Below are positions 8,621 to 16,834 of a DNA stretch of 18,085 nucleotides, one piece after another. Each line of letters begins with the position of its first letter. The first letter of the stretch is position 1. The position numbers and the translations under genes were made by a program. The DNA is taken from the NCBI GenBank assembly GCA_903916165.1, contig CAIWVR010000626.1:1-18085 (forward strand). The letters run 5' to 3'. The DNA comes from an uncultured Hyphomicrobiales bacterium. Its GTDB lineage: Bacteria > Pseudomonadota > Alphaproteobacteria > Rhizobiales > Beijerinckiaceae. The notes below the pieces were generated by a model. That model was not told the origin of the DNA. It worked only from the letters and a program-made list of their open reading frames with translations, and searched no databases.

Positions 8621-9367
8621 CTACGTCTCTTCCCCATACTGCGGGCGCGGGATGCCCATATGGGCTTCGCGCAGGGCCGACGACCAGCGTTCGCGCAGGT
8701 CACGGAAATAGGGATCGCTGGCGTCGATGCGGTGCTTGGTCTCATAGTCGAGCGCGCCCGAGCGCGTCACTGCAATGTCGATGGGCAGGCCGACGCCGAG
8801 ATTCGACTTGATCGTCGAATCCATCGAGATCAGACCGATTTTCAGCGCGTCGTAGAGATCGGTGTCATAGTTCACGGCGCGGTCAAGGATCGGCTTGCCG
8901 TATTTGTGCTCGCCAATCTGCAGGAAGGGCGCGTCGGGCGTGCATTCGATGAAATTGCCGGCCGAGTAGATCATGAACAGGCGAGGTCCAGCGCCCTTGA
9001 TCTGGCCCCCGAACAGGAAGGAAATTTCGAATTTCAGGTTCGCCTGTTCGAAGGCCTCCGCATAATTCTTCTCGACCCTGTTGAGCGCGCGGCCGATGAG
9101 CTGGGCGGCGGTGAACATGTCCGTCATGTCCTCGAGCCGCTCGGACTTTTTCGTCACCGGATTGTCGAGGCCCGTGTGGACGAGGTGCAGGACGTTCTGC
9201 GTGACGGACAAATTGCCGGCGCTGGCGATCGAGAAGGCGTGGCGGCCTTTCTTCTCGAACATGTGCAGCTTGCGGAAGGTCGATACATTGTCGAGCCCCG
9301 CATTGGTGCGCGTATCGGCGATCATCACGAGGCCGCCGCGCACCAATATGCCGCAACAATATGTCAT
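8621..9367 (-). CDS. Anbu, bacterial proteasome-homologue peptidase (COG3484)
   Basis: Anbu (ancestral beta subunit) is an N-terminal-nucleophile hydrolase-fold protein related to proteasome beta subunits; it assembles into rings or helical arrays in the cytoplasm. The protein has 248 residues, the family's usual size. It starts M-T-Y-C-C-G, so removal of Met exposes the predicted catalytic Thr1. Counting from that Thr, D17 (IADTRTNAG) and K32 (STFRKLHMF) occupy the proteasome Asp17 and Lys33 region. The family pattern TRTNAGLDNVSTFRK is clear. ATG 9367 is supported by this N-terminus and by AGGGGGC about 8 nt upstream. It is the last gene of a three-gene operon with an ATP-grasp and an alpha-E protein. 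The physiological substrate of Anbu is not established in general. Confidence 0.93.
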   Translation of the reverse strand: MTYCCGILVRGGLVMIADTRTNAGLDNVSTFRKLHMFEKKGRHAFSIASAGNLSVTQNVLHLVHTGLDNPVTKKSERLEDMTDMFTAAQLIGRALNRVEKNYAEAFEQANLKFEISFLFGGQIKGAGPRLFMIYSAGNFIECTPDAPFLQIGEHKYGKPILDRAVNYDTDLYDALKIGLISMDSTIKSNLGVGLPIDIAVTRSGALDYETKHRIDASDPYFRDLRERWSSALREAHMGIPRPQYGEET

Positions 9368-9396
9368 GATATTTGCCCCCTGGCCGTCGGCACCCA

Positions 9397-9426
9397 CCGC
9401 GCCGGGATCTTATAAACCCGGTGCGG
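9397..9426 (-). promoter_or_regulatory. intercistronic hairpin between alpha-E gene and Anbu gene
   Basis: CCGCGCCGGG (9397-9406) and CCCGGTGCGG (9417-9426) form a 10-position stem with one imperfect pair around an AT-rich 10-nt loop. It fills much of the 71-bp gap before Anbu. No U-run follows on the minus strand, so it is more likely an RNA processing, stability or attenuation element than a full terminator. Confidence 0.5.
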
Positions 9427-9438
9427 CGGATGGGGCAA

Positions 9439-10440
9439 TCATGCTTGCGCCTGCGCTTGGTTCTGTTCGGCGACAACGCCGACATCGATGAGATATTGCG
9501 TGCCGATGATCGCCCCCAGCGCATCATTGGCGGCGATGAAATCGGTCAGGAATTCATGCAGCCCGCCACTGAAAATCGTCTTGATCTGCGCCTGTTCCAG
9601 ATGTGCGAGGGTCGCCCGCGCCTGGGCCTGCGCCGCGCCCGCGATGCCATAGGCCCGCCCGATATTGTCCAGCAGGCGCGTGATGTCATCGTAGCAGGAG
9701 CGCAGCGAGCGTGGCATTTCGGGCCGCAGGATGAGGAGTTCGGCGACAAGCCACGGCTTCACCGAGCCCTTGTAGACCCAGTGATAGGCGGTTAGCGCGG
9801 AGACAGCGCGCAGGATTGCCGTCCACTGGAAGTAATCAAACGTGCCGCCGACCTGCTCGGTGTCGGGCAGCAGAACATTATATTTCACGTCGAGCAGGCG
9901 CGCGGTGGTGTCTGCGCGCTCGACATAGAGGCCAAGCCGCGAGAACCAGTGTGAATCGTTGCGCAGCATGGTGTGATGCGCCGAGCCGTCGAAATCGAGC
10001 GAGGCCTTGCGCACGAATTCGAGGAAACGCGACAGCTCGGTCCGGTCGATGGGTCCGGGCTGGCCGAGTGCCGCTTCGAAGCGCTTCATTTCGAGCCAGG
10101 CGGTGTTGATCGCCTGCCACATCTCGATGGTCAGCGCGGTGCGCACGGCGCGCGCATTGGTGCGTGCGAATTCGATGCAATTGCAGATCGAGGACGGATT
10201 GTCGGGGTCGAAGGCGAGATAATGGATCGCCTGCGCCTCGGTCACAGCACCGATCTTTTCAATATAGCCTTCGAGAGCGCCGGCGGCGTTGAGCGTGCTT
10301 TCCCATTCCGTACCGGTGCCGCCATAGGCGGTCGGCAGGGTGGCGAGGCGCTGGGCAGCCTCGATCGTGCGCGCGAGAAAATCCGCGCGCTCCATGTAGC
10401 GCGAGAGCCAGTAGAGGTTGTCGGCGGTGCGCGAGAGCAT
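9439..10440 (-). CDS. alpha-E domain protein (DUF403, COG2307)
   Basis: This 333-residue, largely alpha-helical protein starts with the family signature MLSRTADNLYWLSRYMERAD and has the R-x-x-L-x-x-E-R-A-D-x-x-A-R-L-L-D segment (RLGLYVERADTTARLLD) in its middle. Alpha-E proteins occur almost always with the circularly permuted ATP-grasp protein encoded here just upstream, and are predicted partners in making a peptide or amide-linked product; the biochemical role is not proven. Its ATG overlaps the ATP-grasp stop codon by one base (TGATG), so translation is coupled. The Anbu gene follows after a 71-bp gap with a hairpin. The C-terminus ends in an Ala/Gln-rich tail (NQAQAQA). Confidence 0.92.
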   Translation of the reverse strand: MLSRTADNLYWLSRYMERADFLARTIEAAQRLATLPTAYGGTGTEWESTLNAAGALEGYIEKIGAVTEAQAIHYLAFDPDNPSSICNCIEFARTNARAVRTALTIEMWQAINTAWLEMKRFEAALGQPGPIDRTELSRFLEFVRKASLDFDGSAHHTMLRNDSHWFSRLGLYVERADTTARLLDVKYNVLLPDTEQVGGTFDYFQWTAILRAVSALTAYHWVYKGSVKPWLVAELLILRPEMPRSLRSCYDDITRLLDNIGRAYGIAGAAQAQARATLAHLEQAQIKTIFSGGLHEFLTDFIAANDALGAIIGTQYLIDVGVVAEQNQAQAQA

Positions 10441-11897
10441 CAGGCTGGCCCTCCCGGTTCATCGTCGATGACCCATGTGTCCTTGGTGCCGCCGCCCTGG
10501 CTGGAATTCACGACGAGAGACCCTTCTTTCAATGCGACACGTGTCAGGCCGCCGGGGATGACGCGCACGCCGTCGGCACCCGACAGGACGAACGGGCGCA
10601 GGTCCACATGCCGTCCGCCAATGCCGTCTTCGAACGAGGCCGGGCAGGTGGACAGAGCCAGGGTCGGCTGCGCGATGAAACCGTCGGGATCGTTGGTGAG
10701 CTTGACCGCGAATTCCGCGATCTGTTCCTTCGTTGCGTGAGGGCCGACAAGCATGCCATAGCCGCCCGAGCCATTGACCTCTTTCACGACCAGTTCCCCC
10801 AGATGATCGAGGACATATTTCAGCGCATCGGGCTCGCGGCAGCGCCAGGTTGGCACATTTTTCAGCAGCGGGTCTTCGCCGAGGTAGAATTTGATGATCT
10901 CGGGCATGTAGGTGTAGACGGCCTTGTCATCGGCGACGCCGGTGCCCACCGCATTGGCGAGCGTGACGTTGCCGGCGAGATAGGCGCTCATCAGGCCTGG
11001 CACGCCCAGCGCGGAATCCGGGCGGAAGGCGAGCGGATCGAGAAAATCGTCGTCAAGTCGGCGGTAGATGACATCGACGCGCTGCGGCCCCTGCGTGGTG
11101 CGCATATAGACGATAGTGTCCTTCACCAGAAGGTCGCGGCCCTCGACAAGCTCCACGCCGAGTTTGTCGGCCAGAAACGAATGCTCGTAATAGGCTGAAT
11201 TATAGATGCCCGGCGTCAGCAGCACGCAGGTCGGGCTGGTGCCCGCATGGGCCGGTGCAACCGAGCGCAGGCTGGAGAGCAGGGCGTCGGGATAGTTTTC
11301 GACGGGCGCAACGCGGTGCTGCGAGAACAGCTCCGGCAGCAGGCGCATCATGACTTCGCGGTTCTCCAGCATGTAGGAGACGCCAGAGGGCGTGCGCGCA
11401 TTGTCTTCCAGCACGTAGAAGTCGTCTTCGTCGATGCGCACGATGTCGATGCCCGAGATATGGACATAGACGTCATGGGGCACATGGACGCCGCGCATTT
11501 CCGGGCGGTAGTGCTCGTTGTTGAGGACGATGTCCGCCGGGATGATCCCGGCCTTGATCACCTCAGCCTTGCCATAGACGTCGGCCAGAAACATGTTCAG
11601 CACTCTCACGCGCTGGATGAGACCGGCCTCGAGTCGGGTCCATTCGGACCGACCCAGCACGCGCGGGATGATGTCGAAGGGGATGAGCCGTTCCGTGGAA
11701 TCCTTCTCGCCATAGACCGCGAAGGTGATGCCGATGCGGCGAAACATCAGTTCCGCCTGCGTGCGGCGCGAGGCCAGCAGTTCGGGCGGCGCGGACTGGA
11801 TCCAGCGGTTCACCCGCTCATAGACCGCGCGTGGCAGCCCGTTGGGCTGCGTCATCTCGTCAAAAAACCGCCCCGTTGCCAATGCCCGGTACTCCAT
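10440..11897 (-). CDS. circularly permuted ATP-grasp protein (COG2308)
   Basis: This 485-residue protein belongs to the circularly permuted ATP-grasp family, predicted amidoligases that join a carboxylate to an amine using ATP. Family landmarks in order are FDEM near residue 12, LMFRRIGITFAVYGE, LIPFDIIPRV, FYVLEDNARTPSGVSYMLEN (about 157-176), GVADDKAVYTYMPEIIKFYL, the nucleotide-binding VVKEVNGSGGYGM (about 368-381), IAQPTLALSTCP (about 407-418) and HVDLRPFVLSG. It is the first gene of the Anbu operon and ends with a one-base overlap with the alpha-E gene. In many bacteria this pair occurs with a transglutaminase-like gene and Anbu; here the transglutaminase-like gene is missing. The promoter should lie in the 560-bp region upstream. 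The ribosome binding site is weak, so a slightly different start is possible. Confidence 0.93.
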   Translation of the reverse strand: MEYRALATGRFFDEMTQPNGLPRAVYERVNRWIQSAPPELLASRRTQAELMFRRIGITFAVYGEKDSTERLIPFDIIPRVLGRSEWTRLEAGLIQRVRVLNMFLADVYGKAEVIKAGIIPADIVLNNEHYRPEMRGVHVPHDVYVHISGIDIVRIDEDDFYVLEDNARTPSGVSYMLENREVMMRLLPELFSQHRVAPVENYPDALLSSLRSVAPAHAGTSPTCVLLTPGIYNSAYYEHSFLADKLGVELVEGRDLLVKDTIVYMRTTQGPQRVDVIYRRLDDDFLDPLAFRPDSALGVPGLMSAYLAGNVTLANAVGTGVADDKAVYTYMPEIIKFYLGEDPLLKNVPTWRCREPDALKYVLDHLGELVVKEVNGSGGYGMLVGPHATKEQIAEFAVKLTNDPDGFIAQPTLALSTCPASFEDGIGGRHVDLRPFVLSGADGVRVIPGGLTRVALKEGSLVVNSSQGGGTKDTWVIDDEPGGPA

Positions 11898-12457
11898 CCG
11901 CCAATCCCGTCCATTTCAACAGGCAAGCAAGCAGGGCGCCACCAAAAACTGGGCCATCACGCTGGCCGACCGGTGATCGAGACTGAATGTGCCTGCAGCT
12001 TGAGCAGAAAGCGTCGCGATCGCCGGATTTTTCACCGGTTTGCGCAGGAGTGCAGGCCGCAGAACGTTGCCTGGCCGCCGCCTTGAACCGGGCGTGCTGC
12101 TCGTGAGAAAAGGTTTCCGTGCCCGGGGCGCGCGCCTGCGATCACGCTCAAGCGGGGCGGAGGCTGTGCCCGCGTTCGCTGTTTCACGTTTTATCATGTG
12201 GCCCGTGGACTGCGGGCGATGCCTCTGTGCATGGCCCTTGGCCTGCTTTGCCTCTCGGCTCTGGCGGCTCTGGGGCCCTTGCGCGCGACAAGGTTTTGGT
12301 TCACTCGTGATCCATCAGTTCACTGAAGCGTAGAGCATGCATGGGCCCGGCATCAGGCTTGTGCGTGATTTTCTATTCCGGGGTCGTCTCAATCCCGACG
12401 CGGTGAACGTTTATTCTTCAACTTGTGGCGGCGATGTCCGCCGGTCCGGTGATCTCC
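11898..12457. other. 560-bp divergent intergenic region, no convincing gene
   Basis: It separates the Anbu operon (-) from the RND operon (+) and must hold promoters for both. Short open frames occur on both strands, but none has a recognisable domain or a good ribosome binding site. A 35-codon plus-strand frame at 12219-12326 encodes a hydrophobic, signal-like N-terminus (MPLCMALGLLCLSALAALG). Two direct GTTCACT heptamers lie at 12299-12305 and 12318-12324, 19 nt apart start to start, a possible regulator site for the RND operon. No regulator gene is present. Confidence 0.5.
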
Positions 12458-13615
12458 ATGAAACGTACGGCCGCCCTCGTCATCGTCTTTCTTCTTCTCG
12501 CAGGATTTGCGGGCGGGCTTGCCTATTTCCAGTTCGCCGTGAAGCCGAACATGATCAAGGGCTTCATCGCGGGTGCGCCGCGCCCCGTGCCGGCGGTCGC
12601 TGTGGCTGACGCGAAGACAGAGACATGGCAGGCGCGCATCGCGGCCATCGGCACCTTCCGTGCCGTGCAGGGCATTGACGTCGCGCCGCAGGTGGGCGGC
12701 GTCATGCGCTCGATCCATTTCGACTCCGGGCAGGATGTGACGAAGGGCCAGTTGCTGGTGCAGATCGACGATTCCGTTGAGCAGGCAGATTTGAAGTCCA
12801 ATCTGGCGACCTTGCGCAATGCCGAACTCGCCCTTGATCGCCAGCAGCAGCTCGTCACCGGCGGGTCCACTGCCTCCGCCAATGTCGACACCGCGCTGGC
12901 TGCGCGCGATTCCGCCGCCGCGGCGGCTGACCGCACGCGTGCCCTGATCGCCCAGAAGGCGCTTGCCGCGCCTTTTGCCGGTCGCCTTGGCCTGCGCAAG
13001 ATCGACGCCGGTCAATATGTGCAGCCGGGCACATCCATCGTGACCCTGCAGCAGCTCGATCCGATTGAAGTGGACTTCCCGGTCCCCGAGCAGGAGCTGT
13101 CCCGCGTGGCCGTTGGCCAGCCGATCGAGATCGTCGTGGATGCTTTCGCCAACAGGTCATTCTCGGGCAAGGTGACGTCCATCGATGCGCGCGTCAGCAT
13201 CGAGTCGCGCACCATTCTGCTGCGCGCGCAGGTCGCCAATCCCAAGCGTGACTTGCGTCCCGGCATGTTCGCCAATGTCGCCGTGCTGGTTGGCGAGGCC
13301 AAGGATGTGGTCACCATTCCGCGCACCGGCGTGTCCTATTCGCTGTATGGCGACACGATCTATGTGGTGAAGCCCGCGCCGCAGGATCTGGCTGCTGCGC
13401 AGGCCTCCCCGGTGCCCGGCGGTCAGCCGCTCATCGTCGAGCGTCGCGTCGTCAAGACCGGCGATACGCGCGGCGACCGCGTGGCGATCTCCGATGGCGT
13501 CAAGACCGGCGAGCGCGTCGTGACCGAAGGCCAGCTCAAGCTCCAGCCCAATGCGCGCGTGCGCATCGATGACACCGCGGGCCTCAAGGCCCCGCACGAA
13601 CTGCCGCGCCAGTAA
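12458..13615 (+). CDS. RND efflux periplasmic adaptor subunit (membrane fusion protein)
   Basis: This 385-residue adaptor should bridge an inner-membrane RND pump and a TolC-like outer-membrane channel. Residues 7-25 form a membrane anchor (TAALVIVFLLLAGFAGGLA) without a lipobox cysteine. It is followed by the split lipoyl domain (VAPQVGGVMRSIHFDSGQDVTKG and the later PFAGRLGLRKIDAGQYVQPG), a short helical hairpin between them (LKSNLATLRNAELALD onward), a beta-barrel domain (IEVDFPVPEQELSRV) and a membrane-proximal domain. I chose ATG 12458 because it begins directly at the charged end of the anchor; in-frame starts at 12425 and 12434 also exist and none has a strong ribosome binding site. 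The pump gene follows after 14 bp. No outer-membrane channel gene is present. Confidence 0.92.
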   Translation: MKRTAALVIVFLLLAGFAGGLAYFQFAVKPNMIKGFIAGAPRPVPAVAVADAKTETWQARIAAIGTFRAVQGIDVAPQVGGVMRSIHFDSGQDVTKGQLLVQIDDSVEQADLKSNLATLRNAELALDRQQQLVTGGSTASANVDTALAARDSAAAAADRTRALIAQKALAAPFAGRLGLRKIDAGQYVQPGTSIVTLQQLDPIEVDFPVPEQELSRVAVGQPIEIVVDAFANRSFSGKVTSIDARVSIESRTILLRAQVANPKRDLRPGMFANVAVLVGEAKDVVTIPRTGVSYSLYGDTIYVVKPAPQDLAAAQASPVPGGQPLIVERRVVKTGDTRGDRVAISDGVKTGERVVTEGQLKLQPNARVRIDDTAGLKAPHELPRQ

Positions 13616-13629
13616 GGAGCGCTGTTCAC

Positions 13630-16600
13630 ATGAGTTCGTTCACCGACCTTTTCATCCGCCGTCCTATCCTCTCGACGGTGGTGAGCCTGCTCATCCTGCT
13701 CGTGGGCCTGCAGGCCGCCTCGAAATTGCAGATCCGGCAATATCCGGAACTCGCGCAGACCACGATCACGATCACCACGAGCTATCCAGGCGCCAATGCC
13801 GACCTGATCAAGGGCTTCATCACGACGCCGCTTGAACAGGCGGTCGCGAGCACGGAGGGCGTCGACACGATCATCTCCAATTCGCAGCAGAACACGTCGC
13901 TGATCACGCTGAACCTGCGGCTCAACGCCAATCCCGACCGCGCCGTCACCGACGTTCTGTCGAAGGTAAACCAGGTGCGCTCGTCGCTGCCGCGCGAGGC
14001 CAACGATCCTGTCGTCGTCAAGCAAACGGGGCAGGGCTATGCGCTCATGTACATGTCCTTCAACTCGAAGGTCCTGACCGCGTCGCAGATCACCGATTAC
14101 CTGACGCGCGTCGTGCAGCCGCGTCTGCAGACGGTGGATGGCGTCGGCAATGCGCAGATCCTTGGCGGACAGACCTTCGCCATGCGAATCTGGCTCGATC
14201 CCAACCGGATGGCGGCGCGCGGCGTGACGCCGGCCCATGTGCGCGAGGCGCTCGCCGCCAATAATTTCGTGTCCGCCGCCGGCCAGATCAAGGGCGACTT
14301 CACGCAGACCAGCATCAATGCGCTCACCTCGCTGTCGAGCGCCGCCGCCTTTGGCGATCTCGTCGTACTCGCGCGCGGCGACAGCCTGACCCGCCTGTCG
14401 GCCATTGCCGACATCGAGCTGGGGCCCCAGTCGGTCGATTCCTCCTCGGTGTTCGATGGCCTGAAAGCCGTGTTCGTGGGCATTTACGCGACGCCCTCGG
14501 CCAATCCGCTGACGGTGATCGACAAGGTGCGCGCTGCATTCCCTGACATTCAGGGGCAGTTGCCCACCGGCATCGAGGCGGCCATCGCCTATGATGCGAC
14601 TGAATTCATCCGCGCCTCAATCTCGGAAGTCGCCAAGACGCTGGGCGAGGCGGCGTTCATTGTCGTCATCGTCATTTTCCTGTTCCTCGGCAATTTGCGC
14701 TCGACGCTGATCCCCATCGTCACCATTCCATTGTCGCTTGTGGGCGTGATGATCGCGCTGCTGGCGATGGGCTATTCGATCAATCTGCTCACCCTGCTGG
14801 CATTGGTGCTCGCCATCGGCCTTGTCGTGGACGACGCCATTGTCGTTGTCGAAAACATCTACCGCCACATCGAGGAGGGGATGACGCCCTTCGATGCCTC
14901 GATCAAGGGCGCGCGGGAAATTGCCATGCCCGTCATCTCGATGACGATCACGCTGGCGGCGGTCTATGCGCCCATCGGCTTCGTCTCGGGCGTCACCGGC
15001 GCACTGTTTCGTGAATTCGCCTTCACACTGGCCGGCGCGGTGGTCGTCTCGGGCGTGATCGCGCTGACGCTGACGCCGATGATGTGCTCGGTTCTGCTGC
15101 GTCCCCCGGTGGCCGGACAGGGTGGTCTTGCCGCGCGTCTCGACCGCATCTTTGAGTCCCTGCGCAAGCGCTATGAAAAGCGCCTGCACAAGACGCTCAA
15201 CTTCCGCGCCATGACCATGCTCGTGCTGGTCGGCGTGCTGGCGCTCACCGGGATCATGTACACCTCGACGCCGAAAGAACTGGCACCGGAAGAAGACCAG
15301 GGCATTCTCTTCCTGATCGTCAAGACGCCGCAATATGCCAATCTCGACTATCTCGAACAGACCACCGGCGCGCTCTACAAGGTGCTCGACCAGATTCCCG
15401 AAAAGAGCCATGTCTTCACCATCAACGGCTCTGGCGGCGTGCATCAGGCCTTCGTCGGCCTCCTGCTGAAGCCATGGGAGCAGCGCAAGCGCTCGCAAAA
15501 GCAGGTCCTGCAAGACTTGCAGGGCAAGATTGCCACCATCACCGGCGCGCAGGTGCTTGCTTTCGCCCCGCCCGCTCTGCCCGGCTCGACAGGTGGTCCG
15601 CCGTTGCAGTTTATCATCCGCTCAACGGGTGATTACCAGCAGCTTGCGACCGTCCTCGAAGCCATGCAGGGCGCGACGCGTGAAAGCGGCATGTTCATCT
15701 TCACCGACGGCGACCTGAAATTCGACACGCCGCAGGTCGAATTCAAGATCGATGCCGACAAGGCGAACCGCCTCGGCATCAAGATGAGCGATATCGGCAA
15801 TTCGCTGGCGACGTTGCTGGGCGGCAATTACGTCAACCGGTTCAACCTCTATGGCCGCTCTTATCAGGTGATCCCGCAGGCACCGCGCGAGTTCCGGCTC
15901 ACCGATGACTGGCTGACGCGCTACCAGGTCAAGACAGGTTCGGGCGAGCTTGTGCCGCTCTCGGCCGTCGCCACCGTCGCCAACACGGTGCAGCCCAATG
16001 CGCTGACCTCGTTCCAGCAGCTCAATTCCGCGACTCTGTCTGGCGTGCCCTTCCCCGGCCGCACGCTGGGCGAAGTCATCGAATTTCTGCAGGACAAGGC
16101 GAAGGAGGTCTTCCCGGAGGGCTATACCTACGATTTCAACGGCGATGCGCGCCAATATGTGCAGGAGGGCAGCGCGCTGGCGGTGACCTTCGTTTTCGCG
16201 CTGATCGTGATCTTCCTCGTGCTCGCGGCGCAGTTTGAAAGTTTCCGCGATCCGCTGATCATCCTCATCGCGCTGCCGACATCGATCTTTGGCGCGCTCC
16301 TGCCTCTGAACGTGCTCGGCATTCTGGGGGCGGGGTCGATCAACATCTACACCCAGATCGGGCTTGTGACACTCATAGGACTCATCACGAAGCATGGCAT
16401 TCTCATGGTCGAGTTTGCCAACAAGCTTCAGGAGGAGGAGCATTACTCGCGCCGCGAGGCGATCGAGCATGCCGCCGGCGTGCGTCTTCGCCCGATCCTG
16501 ATGACGACGGCGGCCATGGTGGTGGGCATGATCCCGCTGATCCTGGCCTCGGGGGCTGGCGCGCGCAGCCGCTTCGACATCGGTCTCGTGATCGCGGCCG

Positions 16601-16746
16601 GCATGTCGATCGGCACGCTGTTTACCCTGTTCGTGACGCCGGCGGTCTATTCCTTCATCGCCCGCGACCACAGCAAGGATCGCGCGGAGACGGCAAGGCC
16701 GGATCTTGCGGGGCCGCCCCATGCCGAGCCCCGCGCGGCGGAGTAG
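13630..16746 (+). CDS. RND efflux transporter permease, HAE1 family
   Basis: This 1038-residue inner-membrane pump is expected to export hydrophobic or amphiphilic compounds in exchange for protons, as a trimer with the adaptor encoded just upstream. Size and layout match AcrB-like pumps: first membrane helix at about residues 11-30, a large periplasmic loop, helices 2-6 at about 335-495, a second loop, and helices 8-12 at about 855-1020. Proton-relay residues are present: D401 and D402 in GLVVDDAIVVVEN and K921 in GLITKHGILMVEF. AAGGAG at 13614-13619 overlaps the adaptor stop codon and provides the ribosome binding site. A strong hairpin terminator follows. Substrate range cannot be predicted; the absence of an adjacent outer-membrane gene implies a shared TolC-like channel elsewhere. 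Confidence 0.95.
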   Translation: MSSFTDLFIRRPILSTVVSLLILLVGLQAASKLQIRQYPELAQTTITITTSYPGANADLIKGFITTPLEQAVASTEGVDTIISNSQQNTSLITLNLRLNANPDRAVTDVLSKVNQVRSSLPREANDPVVVKQTGQGYALMYMSFNSKVLTASQITDYLTRVVQPRLQTVDGVGNAQILGGQTFAMRIWLDPNRMAARGVTPAHVREALAANNFVSAAGQIKGDFTQTSINALTSLSSAAAFGDLVVLARGDSLTRLSAIADIELGPQSVDSSSVFDGLKAVFVGIYATPSANPLTVIDKVRAAFPDIQGQLPTGIEAAIAYDATEFIRASISEVAKTLGEAAFIVVIVIFLFLGNLRSTLIPIVTIPLSLVGVMIALLAMGYSINLLTLLALVLAIGLVVDDAIVVVENIYRHIEEGMTPFDASIKGAREIAMPVISMTITLAAVYAPIGFVSGVTGALFREFAFTLAGAVVVSGVIALTLTPMMCSVLLRPPVAGQGGLAARLDRIFESLRKRYEKRLHKTLNFRAMTMLVLVGVLALTGIMYTSTPKELAPEEDQGILFLIVKTPQYANLDYLEQTTGALYKVLDQIPEKSHVFTINGSGGVHQAFVGLLLKPWEQRKRSQKQVLQDLQGKIATITGAQVLAFAPPALPGSTGGPPLQFIIRSTGDYQQLATVLEAMQGATRESGMFIFTDGDLKFDTPQVEFKIDADKANRLGIKMSDIGNSLATLLGGNYVNRFNLYGRSYQVIPQAPREFRLTDDWLTRYQVKTGSGELVPLSAVATVANTVQPNALTSFQQLNSATLSGVPFPGRTLGEVIEFLQDKAKEVFPEGYTYDFNGDARQYVQEGSALAVTFVFALIVIFLVLAAQFESFRDPLIILIALPTSIFGALLPLNVLGILGAGSINIYTQIGLVTLIGLITKHGILMVEFANKLQEEEHYSRREAIEHAAGVRLRPILMTTAAMVVGMIPLILASGAGARSRFDIGLVIAAGMSIGTLFTLFVTPAVYSFIARDHSKDRAETARPDLAGPPHAEPRAAE

Positions 16747-16773
16747 GGCGACGCTGATCGACATCCGGAACGG

Positions 16774-16802
16774 TTGAGTTTAAGCTCGAAGCAGGTTTTA
16801 TG
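16774..16802 (+). promoter_or_regulatory. candidate promoter of the toxin-antitoxin operon
   Basis: TTGAGT (16774-16779), 17 nt, then TTTATG (16797-16802). The -10 hexamer is poor but falls exactly in the loop of the palindrome, so a protein bound to the palindrome would block it. It would give a leader of about 25 nt before the TTG start at 16835. Confidence 0.3.
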
Positions 16803-16817
16803 ACCTGTTTCGAGCTT
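16782..16817 (+). terminator. hairpin terminator of the RND operon (possible toxin-antitoxin operator)
   Basis: AAGCTCGAAGCAGGT (16782-16796) and ACCTGTTTCGAGCTT (16803-16817) form a 15-position stem with a single G-U pair around a 6-nt loop TTTATG. The strand continues with TTATTTG, giving a T-rich tail. This is a strong intrinsic terminator 35 bp after the pump stop codon. The same palindrome overlaps a possible promoter of the following operon. Confidence 0.8.
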
Positions 16818-16834
16818 TTATTTGCAGGTTTTGA

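Noticed and set aside
11916..12197. 93-codon minus-strand open frame in the divergent gap
   Set aside because: No ribosome binding site, no recognisable domain, low-complexity Arg/Ala/Pro content; treated as noncoding.
15622..16764. 380-codon minus-strand open frame opposite the RND pump
   Set aside because: Antisense to a highly conserved pump gene; its composition (many His, Arg and Asp) is typical of shadow frames.
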